Source: Sphingobium sp. TCM1 (GTDB taxonomy: Bacteria; Pseudomonadota; Alphaproteobacteria; Sphingomonadales; Sphingomonadaceae). From it: 64,000 bases of DNA. The first letter of the stretch is position 1, and every line of letters starts with the position of its first letter. Below are positions 26,281 through 35,373 of the stretch, piece after piece. Location of the stretch: NCBI RefSeq assembly GCF_001650725.1, contig NZ_LXVX01000012.1, forward strand, positions 310,001 through 374,000. Direction: 5' to 3'. The position numbers were made by a program, and so were the translations under genes. The notes under the pieces are model-generated. The model did not search any database. It worked only from the letters and a program-made list of their open reading frames with translations, and was not told the DNA's origin.

Positions 26281-26421
26281 CGAAACGATATTCCAAAAGC
26301 TACGGGAAATATTCGAAGTTAAGCGGGATATTTCCTATCCCATCAAGTATTATGACGCTAATTGCGACAACATTGTTGCAACGCACAAACTCGGCAATCA
26401 GTGCAGGGAGAGCCGGACACT
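26281..26421. other. AT-richer glyS-ppdK intergenic region
   Basis: About 140 bases, more AT-rich than the surroundings. It holds the 20-base near-palindrome at 26362-26381 and presumably the ppdK promoter, which I could not place with confidence. Confidence 0.4.
26362..26381. promoter_or_regulatory. Near-perfect palindrome upstream of ppdK
   Basis: TTGCGACAACATTGTTGCAA has the dyad form TTGC-N-ACAA-N2-TTGT-N-GCAA and lies about 40 bases before the ppdK start. Size and symmetry suit a LacI- or GntR-type operator for carbon metabolism; the regulator is unknown. Confidence 0.45.
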
Positions 26422-29121
26422 ATGGTTATGACGGAAGAGGCCCAGATGAGCAGCACTTCGACCCGCTATGTCTATCGTTTTGGCGGTGGCGTGAATGATG
26501 GGGGGAAGGGCGACAAGAACTTGCTGGGCGGCAAGGGCGCCAACCTCGATGGCATGGCCGCGATCGGCCTGCCGGTGCCGCCGGGCTTCACCATCACGAC
26601 CGAAATGTGCACCCGCTATTATACCGATGGCGGCGTCTATCCCGACAGCCTGAAGGCGCAGGTTGCCGCCGGCATTGCCCATATCGAGGCCGTCACCGGC
26701 AAGCGTTTTGGCGACGCGGCCGATCCGCTGCTCGTCTCGGTCCGCTCCGGCGCGCGCATCTCCATGCCCGGCATGATGGACACGGTCCTCAACCTCGGCC
26801 TCAACGATGAAACCGTCCTTGGCCTGGCTGCTGCATCCGGGGACGAGCGGTTCGCCTGGGACAGCTATCGCCGCTTCATCCAGATGTATTCGGACGTGGT
26901 GCTCGAACTCGACCATGGCGCCTTCGAGGAAGCCCTCGAAATCGCCAAGGAAGATCAGGGCTATACTCTCGACACCGAAATGACCGCCGACGACTGGAAG
27001 GTGCTGGTCGGTGAATATAAGGCGCTGGTCGCCAAGCTCTGGAACAAGCCCTTCCCGCAGGATGTGCATGACCAGCTTTGGGGTGCCATCAACGCCGTGT
27101 TCGGCTCGTGGCAGGCCGACCGGGCCAAGGTCTATCGCCGCCTGAACTCGATCCCCGGCGACTGGGGCACCGCCGTCAATGTGCAGGCTATGGTGTTCGG
27201 CAATATGGGCGACACCTCGGCGACGGGCGTGGCCTTCACCCGCGATCCGGCCACCGGTGAAAATGCCTATTATGGCGAATATCTGATCAACGCCCAGGGC
27301 GAGGACGTGGTCGCGGGCATCCGCACGCCGCAGTACCTCACCAAGCAGGCGCGCGAGCGGGCAGGGGCCAAGCCGCTGTCGATGGAAGAGGCGATGCCCG
27401 AAACCTATGCCGAACTGGCCCGGGTGTTCGAGATCCTCGAAAAACATTATCGCGACATGCAGGACATCGAGTTCACGGTGCAGCAGGGCAAGCTCTGGAT
27501 GCTCCAGACCCGGTCCGGCAAGCGCACCGCGAAGGCCGCGCTCAAGATCGCAGTCGAAATGGCGAGCGAAGGGCTCATCAGCGAGGAAGAGGCGGTCGCT
27601 CGCGTCGATCCCGCCGCGCTTGACCAGTTGCTCCACCCGACCCTCGATCCCAAGGCGCCGCGCGACGTGCTGACCAAGGGTCTGCCCGCCTCGCCGGGCG
27701 CGGCCAGCGGTCTGATCGTGTTCGACGCCGACACTGCCGAGCGTCGCAACGAACTCGGCGATGCCGTCATCCTGGTCCGCGTCGAAACCAGCCCGGAGGA
27801 TATCCATGGGATGCACGCGGCCAAGGGCATCCTGACCGCACGCGGCGGCATGACCAGCCACGCCGCCGTGGTCGCGCGCGGCATGGGCCGTCCCTGCGTC
27901 TCGGGCGCGGGCAGCCTGTCGATCGACAATGCCAACAAGATCCTGCGCATCGGCAATCGCGAGCTGAAGGAAGGCGACATCCTGACCATCGACGGCGCCA
28001 CCGGTGAAGTCATGGCGGGTGAAGTGCCGACCGTGCAGCCCGAACTGGCCGGCGACTTCGGCATCCTGATGCAATGGGCCGACAAGGTCCGCCGCCTCAA
28101 GGTCCGCGCCAACGCCGAAACCCCGCTCGACTGCCAGACCGCGCGTGATTTCGGCGCGGAGGGCGTGGGCCTTTGCCGCACCGAGCATATGTTCTTCGAC
28201 GCCGCGCGCATTACCGCCGTGCGCGAGATGATCCTGGCCGACAGCGAGAAGGGCCGCCGCGCCGCGCTCGACAAGCTGCTGCCCGAACAGCGGGACGATT
28301 TCGCGCAGATCTTCATGGTGATGGCCGGCCTGCCGGTCACCATCCGCCTGCTCGATCCGCCGCTGCACGAATTCCTGCCGCATGGTGAAGCCGAGTTTGA
28401 GGAAGTGGCCAAGGGCGCCGGCGTCAGTGTCGACACGCTCAAGCGTCGCGCCGCAGAACTACATGAATTCAACCCGATGCTGGGTCATCGCGGGTGCCGC
28501 CTGGGCGTCACCTATCCTGAAATCTACGAGATGCAGGCCCGCGCCATCTTCGAAGCGGCGCTGCTGGTCAAGCAGCGCAGTGGCGAAGCGCCGATCCCCG
28601 AAGTGATGATCCCGCTCGTTGCCACGCGCAAGGAGCTGGAGCTGATGAAGGCGATCGTCGACAAGGTCGCGCAGGACGTGTTCACGGAGCAGGGCGCTTC
28701 GGTGGAGTATCTGGTCGGCACGATGATCGAGTTGCCGCGCGCGGCGCTCAAGGCGGGCGAAATCGCCGAAGTCGGCGAATTTTTCTCCTTCGGCACCAAC
28801 GATCTGACGCAGACGACGATCGGCATCAGCCGTGACGATGCCGGCCGCTTCCTGACCCAATATGTCGACAAGGGCATCTTCGCTCGTGATCCGTTCGTCA
28901 GTATCGATGTGGAGGGCGTGGGTCAGCTCATCGAACTGGCGGCCGAACGTGGCCGTGCGAGCCGTCCCGGCATCAAGCTGGGCATCTGCGGCGAACATGG
29001 TGGCGATCCGGCCTCGATCGCCTTCTGCGAAGCGACCGGCCTCGATTATGTATCGGCCTCGCCCTACCGCGTGCCGATCGCGCGTCTTGCTGCGGCCCAG
29101 GCCGCGCTGGCGAAGAAATAA
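26422..29121 (+). CDS. ppdK: Pyruvate, phosphate dikinase
   Basis: About 899 residues. The enzyme interconverts pyruvate plus ATP plus phosphate with PEP. N-terminal ATP-grasp region (LLGGKGANLDGMAAIGLPVPPG), central phosphohistidine domain (TARGGMTSHAAVVARGMG, phospho-His in TSHA) and C-terminal PEP/pyruvate barrel (EGVGLCRTEHMFFD, SFGTNDLTQTTIG, KLGICGEHGGDP with the catalytic Cys). Start candidates are 26422 (AGGGAGA upstream), 26428 and 26446 (GAAGAGG upstream); the choice changes only a few residues. A strong terminator follows. In a sphingomonad it would link the Entner-Doudoroff pyruvate output with gluconeogenesis. Confidence 0.96.
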   Translation: MVMTEEAQMSSTSTRYVYRFGGGVNDGGKGDKNLLGGKGANLDGMAAIGLPVPPGFTITTEMCTRYYTDGGVYPDSLKAQVAAGIAHIEAVTGKRFGDAADPLLVSVRSGARISMPGMMDTVLNLGLNDETVLGLAAASGDERFAWDSYRRFIQMYSDVVLELDHGAFEEALEIAKEDQGYTLDTEMTADDWKVLVGEYKALVAKLWNKPFPQDVHDQLWGAINAVFGSWQADRAKVYRRLNSIPGDWGTAVNVQAMVFGNMGDTSATGVAFTRDPATGENAYYGEYLINAQGEDVVAGIRTPQYLTKQARERAGAKPLSMEEAMPETYAELARVFEILEKHYRDMQDIEFTVQQGKLWMLQTRSGKRTAKAALKIAVEMASEGLISEEEAVARVDPAALDQLLHPTLDPKAPRDVLTKGLPASPGAASGLIVFDADTAERRNELGDAVILVRVETSPEDIHGMHAAKGILTARGGMTSHAAVVARGMGRPCVSGAGSLSIDNANKILRIGNRELKEGDILTIDGATGEVMAGEVPTVQPELAGDFGILMQWADKVRRLKVRANAETPLDCQTARDFGAEGVGLCRTEHMFFDAARITAVREMILADSEKGRRAALDKLLPEQRDDFAQIFMVMAGLPVTIRLLDPPLHEFLPHGEAEFEEVAKGAGVSVDTLKRRAAELHEFNPMLGHRGCRLGVTYPEIYEMQARAIFEAALLVKQRSGEAPIPEVMIPLVATRKELELMKAIVDKVAQDVFTEQGASVEYLVGTMIELPRAALKAGEIAEVGEFFSFGTNDLTQTTIGISRDDAGRFLTQYVDKGIFARDPFVSIDVEGVGQLIELAAERGRASRPGIKLGICGEHGGDPASIAFCEATGLDYVSASPYRVPIARLAAAQAALAKK

Positions 29122-29124
29122 AGG

Positions 29125-29154
29125 AAAGGGCGGGAGGCAACTCCCGCCCTTTTT
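29125..29154 (+). terminator. ppdK terminator
   Basis: Perfect 12-bp stem AAAGGGCGGGAG / CTCCCGCCCTTT with a GCAA tetraloop, followed by a T-run, starting just after the ppdK stop. Confidence 0.88.
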
Positions 29155-29157
29155 CGT

Positions 29158-29652
29158 TCAGGCCGATCCGGTCAGCCGGCTGAACAATCCGGGCTTTTCG
29201 CCCCGTTCCAGTTCGACCGCCTGACCCCGCCAGTCCTCGTGCGCGATGGTGCCCGGCTTCAGGCCCAGCCTCGCCTCCAGCGTCGCTTCCTGTTCGGCAT
29301 TGATCGCGGCGATCTGCCCGAAGCGGTGATAGCCCGCCTCGTTGAGCGCCACTTCCTGCGCCTGGCTGATGCCCCTGATTCGGCTGAGGTCGTCGCGCCC
29401 ATGCACCGCGCCCGAGACTGCGGTTGCCGTGCCGGCTCCGATCGGGCCGGCCGACTGGCGTTCCAACTCGGCGATCCGCAAATTGGCGGCCTCGATCCGG
29501 GCGTCCCGGTCCTTGATCGCGGTGCGATGCGCTACTTGCTCGTCCCGCCAATAGCGTCGATATTTGCCGCGCCCGCTCATCATCAGGCCCAGCAGCCAGC
29601 CGATGGCCAGGGCGATCAGCAACAGCACCAGTTCGTTCATGGTGAAGCTCAT
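29158..29652 (-). CDS. Membrane-anchored helix-hairpin-helix protein
   Basis: About 164 residues. One N-terminal membrane helix (LVLLLIALAIGWLLGLMM) precedes a basic coiled-coil-like stretch (KDRDARIEAANLRIAELERQ) and a C-terminal helix-hairpin-helix domain (DDLSRIRGISQAQEVALNE, RFGQIAAINAEQEATLEARL) of the kind annotated as a 5' nuclease/flap-endonuclease-like HhH. No catalytic residues are evident; DNA binding is only inferred from the fold. Start at MSFTMNELV with an AGGAAAGG upstream; MLSM three codons earlier is possible. Convergent with ppdK. Confidence 0.75.
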   Translation of the reverse strand: MSFTMNELVLLLIALAIGWLLGLMMSGRGKYRRYWRDEQVAHRTAIKDRDARIEAANLRIAELERQSAGPIGAGTATAVSGAVHGRDDLSRIRGISQAQEVALNEAGYHRFGQIAAINAEQEATLEARLGLKPGTIAHEDWRGQAVELERGEKPGLFSRLTGSA

Positions 29653-29793
29653 GGATAGCATCCTTTCCTGCGTGCTGAACGGCGGAGCGCCGCAAAGGTT
29701 GCCGACCGGGCCGGGCCCCGGATTTAACCGTAGGAAAAGTGTAAAAAGGGGCTTGCCCAATTGGCCGGACGCTTCTATCTGCGCGTCTCCAAC

Positions 29794-29870
29794 GCACCCG
29801 TAGCTCAGCTGGATAGAGCATCAGACTACGAATCTGAGGGTCGGACGTTCGAATCGTTCCGGGTGCGCCA
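29794..29870 (+). tRNA. tRNA-Arg (ACG), copy 1
   Basis: 77 nt with encoded CCA. The acceptor stem GCACCCG pairs with CGGGTGC. The anticodon arm CAGACTACGAATCTG gives ACG (inosine at position 34, reading CGN). T-arm GTTCGAATC is standard. The second identical copy starts 51 bases after this one ends. Confidence 0.97.
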
Positions 29871-29921
29871 TTTTGGAAAAGCGGCAGGGATAGGCTTCAA
29901 GCTCGACCTGCCAGAAAAAAC

Positions 29922-29998
29922 GCACCCGTAGCTCAGCTGGATAGAGCATCAGACTACGAATCTGAGGGTCGGACGTTCGAATCGTTCCGGGTGCGCCA
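29922..29998 (+). tRNA. tRNA-Arg (ACG), copy 2
   Basis: Identical over all 77 positions to the first copy, with CCA encoded. The 51-base spacer and downstream sequence differ from the flanks of copy 1, so the duplicated unit is essentially the tRNA itself. A terminator hairpin follows at 30023, suggesting one dicistronic transcript. Confidence 0.97.
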
Positions 29999-30022
29999 TT
30001 TCTTCCAGAAATCAGGGGTATG

Positions 30023-30045
30023 AGGCGGCCAAGTCCGCCTTTTTC
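30023..30045 (+). terminator. Terminator after tRNA-Arg pair
   Basis: AGGCGG (30023-30028) pairs with CCGCCT (30035-30040), six-base loop, then TTTTTC. It lies 25 bases after the second tRNA and before the convergent cobQ stop. Confidence 0.7.
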
Positions 30046-30052
30046 TTTGCCC

Positions 30053-31501
30053 TCAGCCCGTCGCCAGCGCAACCATCGCGTCGATGTCGGCATGGGTCTC
30101 AAGCCGCACCGCGATGTCATCCAGCGCATCTTCGACCGATCGGTCATGATCCGCGCCCGCCGATCGCCCGCCCACACGCTGGAGCAGCGCATCGCGCAGG
30201 TCGGTGCTGGCCAACAGCCCATGAACATAGCTGCCCATCACCCGCCCGTCGCGGCTGAGGACGCCGTCCGGCCGCCCGTCGAGCAGCGCAAAGGGCTGCG
30301 CGCAGTCGGGCCCGCCCGTCCGCCCCATATGCATCTCATAGCCGCTGAAATCGGCCCCCAGCGCCCGCCCTTGCACTGCCTTCAATGTCTTGGTTCCGCT
30401 CAGCACCGTCTGCACGTCGAGCAGGCCCAGTCCGGCGACGGAGCCGGGCGGCCCTTCCAGCCCCTCGGGATCGCCGATCGACCGGCCCAGCATCTGATAG
30501 CCGCCGCAAATGCCAAGCACGGCACCGCCACGCCGATGATGCGCCCGAATGTCGATGTCCCAACCCTGTTTCACCAGCGCCCTCATGTCGGCGATCGTCG
30601 CCTTGGAACCGGGCAGGATCACCAGCGCCGCCTCCGCCGGGATCGGCTGGCCGGGTCCGATCATGCGTAGGTCGACTGCCGGTTCCAGCTTGAGCGGATC
30701 GAGATCATCGAAATTGGAAATGCGCGGCAGCACCGGGCAGGCGACTACCAGCGGCGCCTCGCTCGAAAAGCTCCGCTGCTCCAGCACCACCGCATCCTCG
30801 CTCGGCAGCCGCGAGACAGCGTCCAGCCACGGCACCACGCCCATGCCGCGCCACCCCGACAGCGACTCGATCTGGGCGTAACCATCCTCGAAAAGGGCGG
30901 GATCACCGCGAAACTTGTTGATCAGGAAGCCTCGGATCATCGCGGCGTCCTCCGGGTCGATCACCGTCCGCGTTCCGACCACCGCCGCGATCACGCCACC
31001 CCGATCGATGTCACCCACCAGCACGACCGGGACATTGGCGGCGCGGGCGAAGCCCATATTGGCGATGTCGCCCGCGCGCAGGTTGATCTCGGCGGGCGAG
31101 CCAGCACCCTCGACGACGACGATGTCGCATTGCGCCTTCATCCGGCCATAGCTTTCCAGCACCGCGGCCAGCAATTGCCCCCGCGCCGCTCGGAAATTGC
31201 CGGAACCCAACGCGCCGCGCACCTGTCCATGGACAATCAGCTGCGACGTCCGGTCGGCCTGCGGTTTCAGCAGCACCGGGTTCATGTCCGTGTGCGGCGC
31301 TACGCCGCAAGCCATGGCCTGCAACGCCTGGGCCCGGCCGATCTCGCCCCCGTCGCTCGTCACGGCGGCATTGTTGGACATGTTCTGCGGCTTGAACGGG
31401 CGGACCCGATAGCCCCGCCGCACCAGCGCCCGGCACAGCCCGGCGACCAGCACCGACTTGCCCACGTCCGACCCGGTTCCCTGCAACATGATAGCGCCCA
31501 T
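30053..31501 (-). CDS. cobQ: Cobyric acid synthase
   Basis: A 482-residue glutamine-dependent amidase for the corrin side chains of adenosylcobyrinic acid diamide. The N-terminal P-loop domain shows QGTGSDVGKSVLVAGLCRA and FKPQNMSNNAAV; the C-terminal class I glutaminase has the nucleophile in LGICGGYQMLG and a late His in SYVHGLL. No other cobalamin genes lie nearby and no cobalamin riboswitch is visible in the short upstream gap. Starts at 31501 or 31489 are both possible. Confidence 0.95.
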   Translation of the reverse strand: MGAIMLQGTGSDVGKSVLVAGLCRALVRRGYRVRPFKPQNMSNNAAVTSDGGEIGRAQALQAMACGVAPHTDMNPVLLKPQADRTSQLIVHGQVRGALGSGNFRAARGQLLAAVLESYGRMKAQCDIVVVEGAGSPAEINLRAGDIANMGFARAANVPVVLVGDIDRGGVIAAVVGTRTVIDPEDAAMIRGFLINKFRGDPALFEDGYAQIESLSGWRGMGVVPWLDAVSRLPSEDAVVLEQRSFSSEAPLVVACPVLPRISNFDDLDPLKLEPAVDLRMIGPGQPIPAEAALVILPGSKATIADMRALVKQGWDIDIRAHHRRGGAVLGICGGYQMLGRSIGDPEGLEGPPGSVAGLGLLDVQTVLSGTKTLKAVQGRALGADFSGYEMHMGRTGGPDCAQPFALLDGRPDGVLSRDGRVMGSYVHGLLASTDLRDALLQRVGGRSAGADHDRSVEDALDDIAVRLETHADIDAMVALATG

Positions 31502-31554
31502 GGCCCCCTCCTGCCGTCAGCGGGCGGGCAGGGCAAGCGCGTCGACGATACCGA

Positions 31555-31770
31555 TCAGATGCCGCGTCGATATTCCAGCGCGTCGATGATCATGCCGCCC
31601 GCCATGAATACGGCGCCCGAACAGGCAAGCGCCAGCAACTGGCCGCCGGTGCCCGGATATTGCTGCATATAGGCGACCCCGCGTTCGGCGGCGCCCAGCG
31701 CCAGGGCATAGATGACCAGGAACGCTTCGAACTTGGTCTTGATGATGAAGAGGCCCTTGATCCGTTCCAT
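31555..31770 (-). CDS. Small membrane protein, unknown
   Basis: About 71 residues. The start MERIKGLFIIKTKFEAFLV was chosen because the region before it (to 31842) overlaps astB and is uncharacteristic. Two hydrophobic helices are predicted (FEAFLVIYALALGAAERGV and LLALACSGAVFMAGGMIID). I do not recognise a named family. It lies between astB and cobQ on the same strand; a functional link to either is not evident. Confidence 0.65.
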   Translation of the reverse strand: MERIKGLFIIKTKFEAFLVIYALALGAAERGVAYMQQYPGTGGQLLALACSGAVFMAGGMIIDALEYRRGI

Positions 31771-31801
31771 GGTCGTCCCACCCGGCGCCGGCCCCTTGCG
31801 G

Positions 31802-33061
31802 TCAGGGGGCCAGGTCGCCTGAAAGCTGCAAATGGTCAACAAGGGCTAACCATGATTGCTCGATCCGCGCAATCAGCCGAGTATCGCCCAAATCGTCGGG
31901 CGCGATCGATTCTGGCCAATAATCGGACACTATACCCGCAATATCGTCCAGCTTGGCCTCATCGACCAGGAAGCGCGGGTCGATATTGGCGGGGTCGGCG
32001 ACGACTCGCAGGCGCAGGCAGGCGGGGCCGCCGCCATTGGCCATGGACTGGCGCACATCGACCGGGACCAGGCGCCGGATCGGGCCGTTCCCGGCCACCA
32101 TCTGTTGCAGCCAGGACCAGACGGCCGGCGTCTCCTGCGCCTCGGTCGGCAGGATCAGGGCCATGGCCCCGTCGGGCAACGTCACCAATTGTGCATTGAA
32201 CAGATAGCTTTTGATCGCGTCGGCCAGGCTGACGGCGCTCGCCGGCACTTCCACGATCTCGACACAGGGCAGAGCCTCTCGCAAGTGTGCATGGAACAGC
32301 GCCTTGTCGGCAAAGGCGAGTTCATGGGTAAACAGCACCCGCTCATTGGCCACGGCGACCACGTCATTGTGGAAGGCGCCGGCCGCGATCGCTTCCTCCG
32401 ATTGCTGCACGAACAATGCGCGTGCCGGCGCAAGTCCATGGAGTCGCGCGACTGCCCGACTCGCCTCGACATGCTGCCGCGCGGGGAAGGGGCCGCCCGA
32501 CTGGCCGTAGACGAATATCTCGACGCCGGGCAGGTCGTGCCGCTCGGTCAGCCGCATATGATTGGCGGCGCCCTCGTCGCCAAAGGGGGGCGGTACCGGG
32601 TCGTGCACGACGAAGGCCCGGGCATCGGAAAAGGCGACGCGCAACTGCGCCAGCGTCTGGGGCCATTCATGGCTCCGATGCGGCATCGTCACCAGGTTTG
32701 CGACGGTCAGGTGTGTCCGCCCGTCGGCGGCGTCGGCGGCGGGCGACACGGTCGCTGCATTGGCGGCCCACATGGAGGAGGCCGACATGGCCGCCGCCCG
32801 GATATGGGGCTCCGCGTCCCCCACATCGGTTCCCAGCCGCGCAAGCCAGGCGCCGTCAGGACGCCATTGCGGCAGGAAGATGCCCTGCTTCAGCCCAAGC
32901 CGGATGTTGCCGCGCATCTTCTCGATACCCTGGAGCGCGGCTGCCCTTGGCTGCGAGACCTGCCCGGCGTTGCGCGCGGAGGCGAGGTTGCCCAGGCTCA
33001 GCCCCGCATAGTTGTGGCTTGGTCCGATCAGCCCGTCGAAATTGATCTCGGTAACGCTCAT
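31802..33061 (-). CDS. astB: N-succinylarginine dihydrolase
   Basis: A 419-residue enzyme, second step of the arginine succinyltransferase pathway, turning N2-succinylarginine into succinylornithine, ammonia and CO2. Family motifs: EINFDGLIGPSHNYAGLS at the start, the active-site His region GAFHNDVVAVANERVLF and the catalytic Cys in GGGPACLRLRVV. ATG 33061 overlaps the astA stop in ATGA, so translation is coupled. Cytosolic. Confidence 0.96.
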   Translation of the reverse strand: MSVTEINFDGLIGPSHNYAGLSLGNLASARNAGQVSQPRAAALQGIEKMRGNIRLGLKQGIFLPQWRPDGAWLARLGTDVGDAEPHIRAAAMSASSMWAANAATVSPAADAADGRTHLTVANLVTMPHRSHEWPQTLAQLRVAFSDARAFVVHDPVPPPFGDEGAANHMRLTERHDLPGVEIFVYGQSGGPFPARQHVEASRAVARLHGLAPARALFVQQSEEAIAAGAFHNDVVAVANERVLFTHELAFADKALFHAHLREALPCVEIVEVPASAVSLADAIKSYLFNAQLVTLPDGAMALILPTEAQETPAVWSWLQQMVAGNGPIRRLVPVDVRQSMANGGGPACLRLRVVADPANIDPRFLVDEAKLDDIAGIVSDYWPESIAPDDLGDTRLIARIEQSWLALVDHLQLSGDLAP

Positions 33062-34077
33062 GCCCGTCCCGCCATGGTGAAAGTCTCGCCAATATCCAGC
33101 CCCAGCCGGACGGCGCTGGCCGCGTCCAGCGACACCGCGCCGTCCGCGCCTTCCTGCACGAAACCCCAGGTGCAACGATAATCGGCCAGCCGCCCGGTGG
33201 CGATCAGCATCTTGTCGCCGCCCTTCTCATGCGTGGTGGACAGGGTGACATCGCGCGCGGCCGCGATCGTCTTCAACTGGTCTATCTGTCCCACCATGGT
33301 CGGGCCGCCGTCGAAAATGTCGACATAACCGGCATTATCGAATCCTTCGGTTTCCAGCATCCGCATCGCCGCGCGGCCATTGGGATGGGGCAGGCCGATG
33401 ACCGCGCGGGCGCTGTCGGTCAGCATCGCGGTATAGATCGGCGTCTTGGGCATCAGGTCGGCGATGAACTGGTTGCCATTGACGGCGTTGAACTCGTCCG
33501 CCTCCTGAAAGCTCATGCCGAAGAAGCGACCGGCAAGCCCGTCCCAGAAGGGCGATCCGCCAGCTTCGTCGATGACGCCCCGCAGTTCCGCGATGATCCT
33601 GTCGCCAAAGCGCGCCCGGTGATTGCGGATGTAGAGATAGCGGCTACGCGCGAGCAACAGGCCCAGCCCCTCGGCCCGTTCGCGCGGGTGTAGGAAGAGG
33701 CCGCCGACCTCGACCGAACCTTCCAGGTCGGTGGTCAGCGAGAGCATCTGCGCGCGGAACGTGCGGCCCAGTTCGCGGCTATGCTGGGTCAGCACGCCCA
33801 GGCGATAGGAATAGAAGGGCCAGCTTTGCCCCACGGTGGAGAAAATCTGGCAGGTTCCGCGCACCTGGCCGGTCTCCACATTCTCCAGCACCATGACGAT
33901 CAGTTCGTCCTCTATGCCCTCATTCGCCCGCGCCAGCGCCTTTTCGGTGCGTTCCAGCTTGGCGGCCAGCGCCTTGCGGTCGGGCGGCAGGTTGGTGAAG
34001 CCGCCTCCGGTAAGTTTCGCCATTTCATAGAGCGTCTGCAGATCGTCCGCGCGCGCGATGCGCATGATGAAGCTCAA
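33058..34077 (-). CDS. astA: Arginine N-succinyltransferase
   Basis: About 339 residues, first step of arginine catabolism by the AST route (arginine plus succinyl-CoA). Motifs: MRIARADDLQTLYEMAKLTGGG, GLFLHPRERAEGLGLLLARSRYLYI and ADEFNAVNGNQFIADLMP. The proposed start is TTG at 34077, overlapping the upstream M20 gene stop (TTGA), because AGGGG lies eight bases upstream and the extra LSFI aligns with the family N-terminus; ATG 34065 is the alternative. Overlap with both neighbours points to one operon. Confidence 0.93.
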   Translation of the reverse strand: MSFIMRIARADDLQTLYEMAKLTGGGFTNLPPDRKALAAKLERTEKALARANEGIEDELIVMVLENVETGQVRGTCQIFSTVGQSWPFYSYRLGVLTQHSRELGRTFRAQMLSLTTDLEGSVEVGGLFLHPRERAEGLGLLLARSRYLYIRNHRARFGDRIIAELRGVIDEAGGSPFWDGLAGRFFGMSFQEADEFNAVNGNQFIADLMPKTPIYTAMLTDSARAVIGLPHPNGRAAMRMLETEGFDNAGYVDIFDGGPTMVGQIDQLKTIAAARDVTLSTTHEKGGDKMLIATGRLADYRCTWGFVQEGADGAVSLDAASAVRLGLDIGETFTMAGRA

Positions 34078-35315
34078 GCGGTCATCCCCTCTTTCATATC
34101 TTGTCCCGGTTGGAATCCTCCCTGCGCGATCCGCCACAGCGTCAACGCCGACAATTGCGCGCGCTCGATCAGGCTGTCGGTCAGCAGATATTCGGCCTCG
34201 CTATGGATGCTGCCGCCGCGCACACCCATCGTATCCACCACCGGCACGCCGCAGGCAGCGATATTGTTGCCGTCGCATACGCCGCCGGTATCGCGCCAGC
34301 CAATGGCAAGGCCCAGGTCCGCGCCGCATTGCCGGACAAGGCCGAACAACCGCTCGGCCTTCCCGTCCATCGGCTTGGGCGGACGGCCAAAGCCGCCATG
34401 CAGGTGCAGGCTGACGTCATGTTCGTGCGCGATCGCCGTCATCATGGTCTCGATCAGCGTCCGTGCAGCGATCTCGTCCTCCGGCGTACGGGGACGGAAA
34501 TTGACGCGCAGAACGGCATGGTCGGGCACGACATTGTTCGGCCCGCCACCGTCGATCTTCGCAGGGTTGCAGGAAAATCCGGCGCCGCTGCCGGCCTTGA
34601 GCCGCAAGGCGAGGTCCGCCGCCGCCAGCAGCGCGTTGCGGCCTTCATCCGGGTTGCGCCCGGCATGGGCGCTGCGCCCGGTGACGATGATCGAGAAATT
34701 GCCGCTGCCGGCCCGCGCGCCGGCCAGCGTGCCGTCGGGGAGCGCCGGCTCGTAGGTCAAGGCCGCGACTTTTCCTCGCGCGACCTCGCGCAGAAGCGCG
34801 GCGGAGGAGGGGCTGCCCACTTCCTCGTCGCTGTTGATGACGATGTCATAGCCCAGCCTCGACACCGCATCCGACGTTTCGATCGCCATCAGCGCAGCCA
34901 GCATCACGGCAATGCCGCCCTTCATGTCGGCAACGCCCGGACCATTCAGGATGCCCGGCTCCAGCCAGCGTTGCTGCTGAAAGGCATGATCGACGGGAAA
35001 GACCGTGTCCATATGGCCCGTCAGCAACAATCGTATCGGCGCATCGGCGCGCACCGCCACATGCAGGTGACGGCCATGGGGGATCGTCTCCACCCGCCCG
35101 TCCGGCGCCACATTCTCGACCGGCGTCGGCTCGACCAGCCGAACGGTGCCGGGCAGCCGGGCGAAGTCAGCGGCCAGCATCGCCGCCATGCGCGCCAGGC
35201 CATCCAGATTGCGCGATCCGCTGTTGACCGCAGCCCAATCCTGCACCTGCGCCAGCATGGGTGCAGCCGCGGCATGGTCCAGAATCCTCAATTCCGCTGG
35301 AGTCAGGAGGGTCAT
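34074..35315 (-). CDS. M20 family metallohydrolase in arginine catabolism operon
   Basis: A 413-residue M20/ArgE-DapE type amidohydrolase. Metal ligands appear in LLTGHMDTVFP, GPGVADMKGG, NSDEEVGSPSS and near the C-terminus GGSIHSEAEYLL; the dimerisation domain has VTGRSAHAGRNP. It is coupled to astA by overlapping stop/start codons. Family members remove N-acyl groups or C-terminal residues from amino acids, so this one may hydrolyse a succinylated intermediate in place of AstE; that is inference. Specificity is not determined by the sequence alone. Confidence 0.88.
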   Translation of the reverse strand: MTLLTPAELRILDHAAAAPMLAQVQDWAAVNSGSRNLDGLARMAAMLAADFARLPGTVRLVEPTPVENVAPDGRVETIPHGRHLHVAVRADAPIRLLLTGHMDTVFPVDHAFQQQRWLEPGILNGPGVADMKGGIAVMLAALMAIETSDAVSRLGYDIVINSDEEVGSPSSAALLREVARGKVAALTYEPALPDGTLAGARAGSGNFSIIVTGRSAHAGRNPDEGRNALLAAADLALRLKAGSGAGFSCNPAKIDGGGPNNVVPDHAVLRVNFRPRTPEDEIAARTLIETMMTAIAHEHDVSLHLHGGFGRPPKPMDGKAERLFGLVRQCGADLGLAIGWRDTGGVCDGNNIAACGVPVVDTMGVRGGSIHSEAEYLLTDSLIERAQLSALTLWRIAQGGFQPGQDMKEGMTA

Positions 35316-35373
35316 GGCAGGGGTCTATCAGAGCCCGACCCGCGCCTCCACCCCCGCACGAAAATTGCGTGGA

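Noticed and set aside
26398..28383. 661-codon open frame antisense to ppdK
   Set aside because: Long antisense frames are common in GC-rich genes with strong third-position GC; the translation has low-complexity character and no motif, while ppdK is clear.
29794..29998. Direct repeats that could be a CRISPR-like or mobile repeat
   Set aside because: The repeated unit is exactly a tRNA-Arg gene with CCA; only two copies exist and the spacer is ordinary.
31502..31554. Cobalamin riboswitch before cobQ
   Set aside because: The gap is only about 50 bases, too short, and has no B12-box-like sequence.
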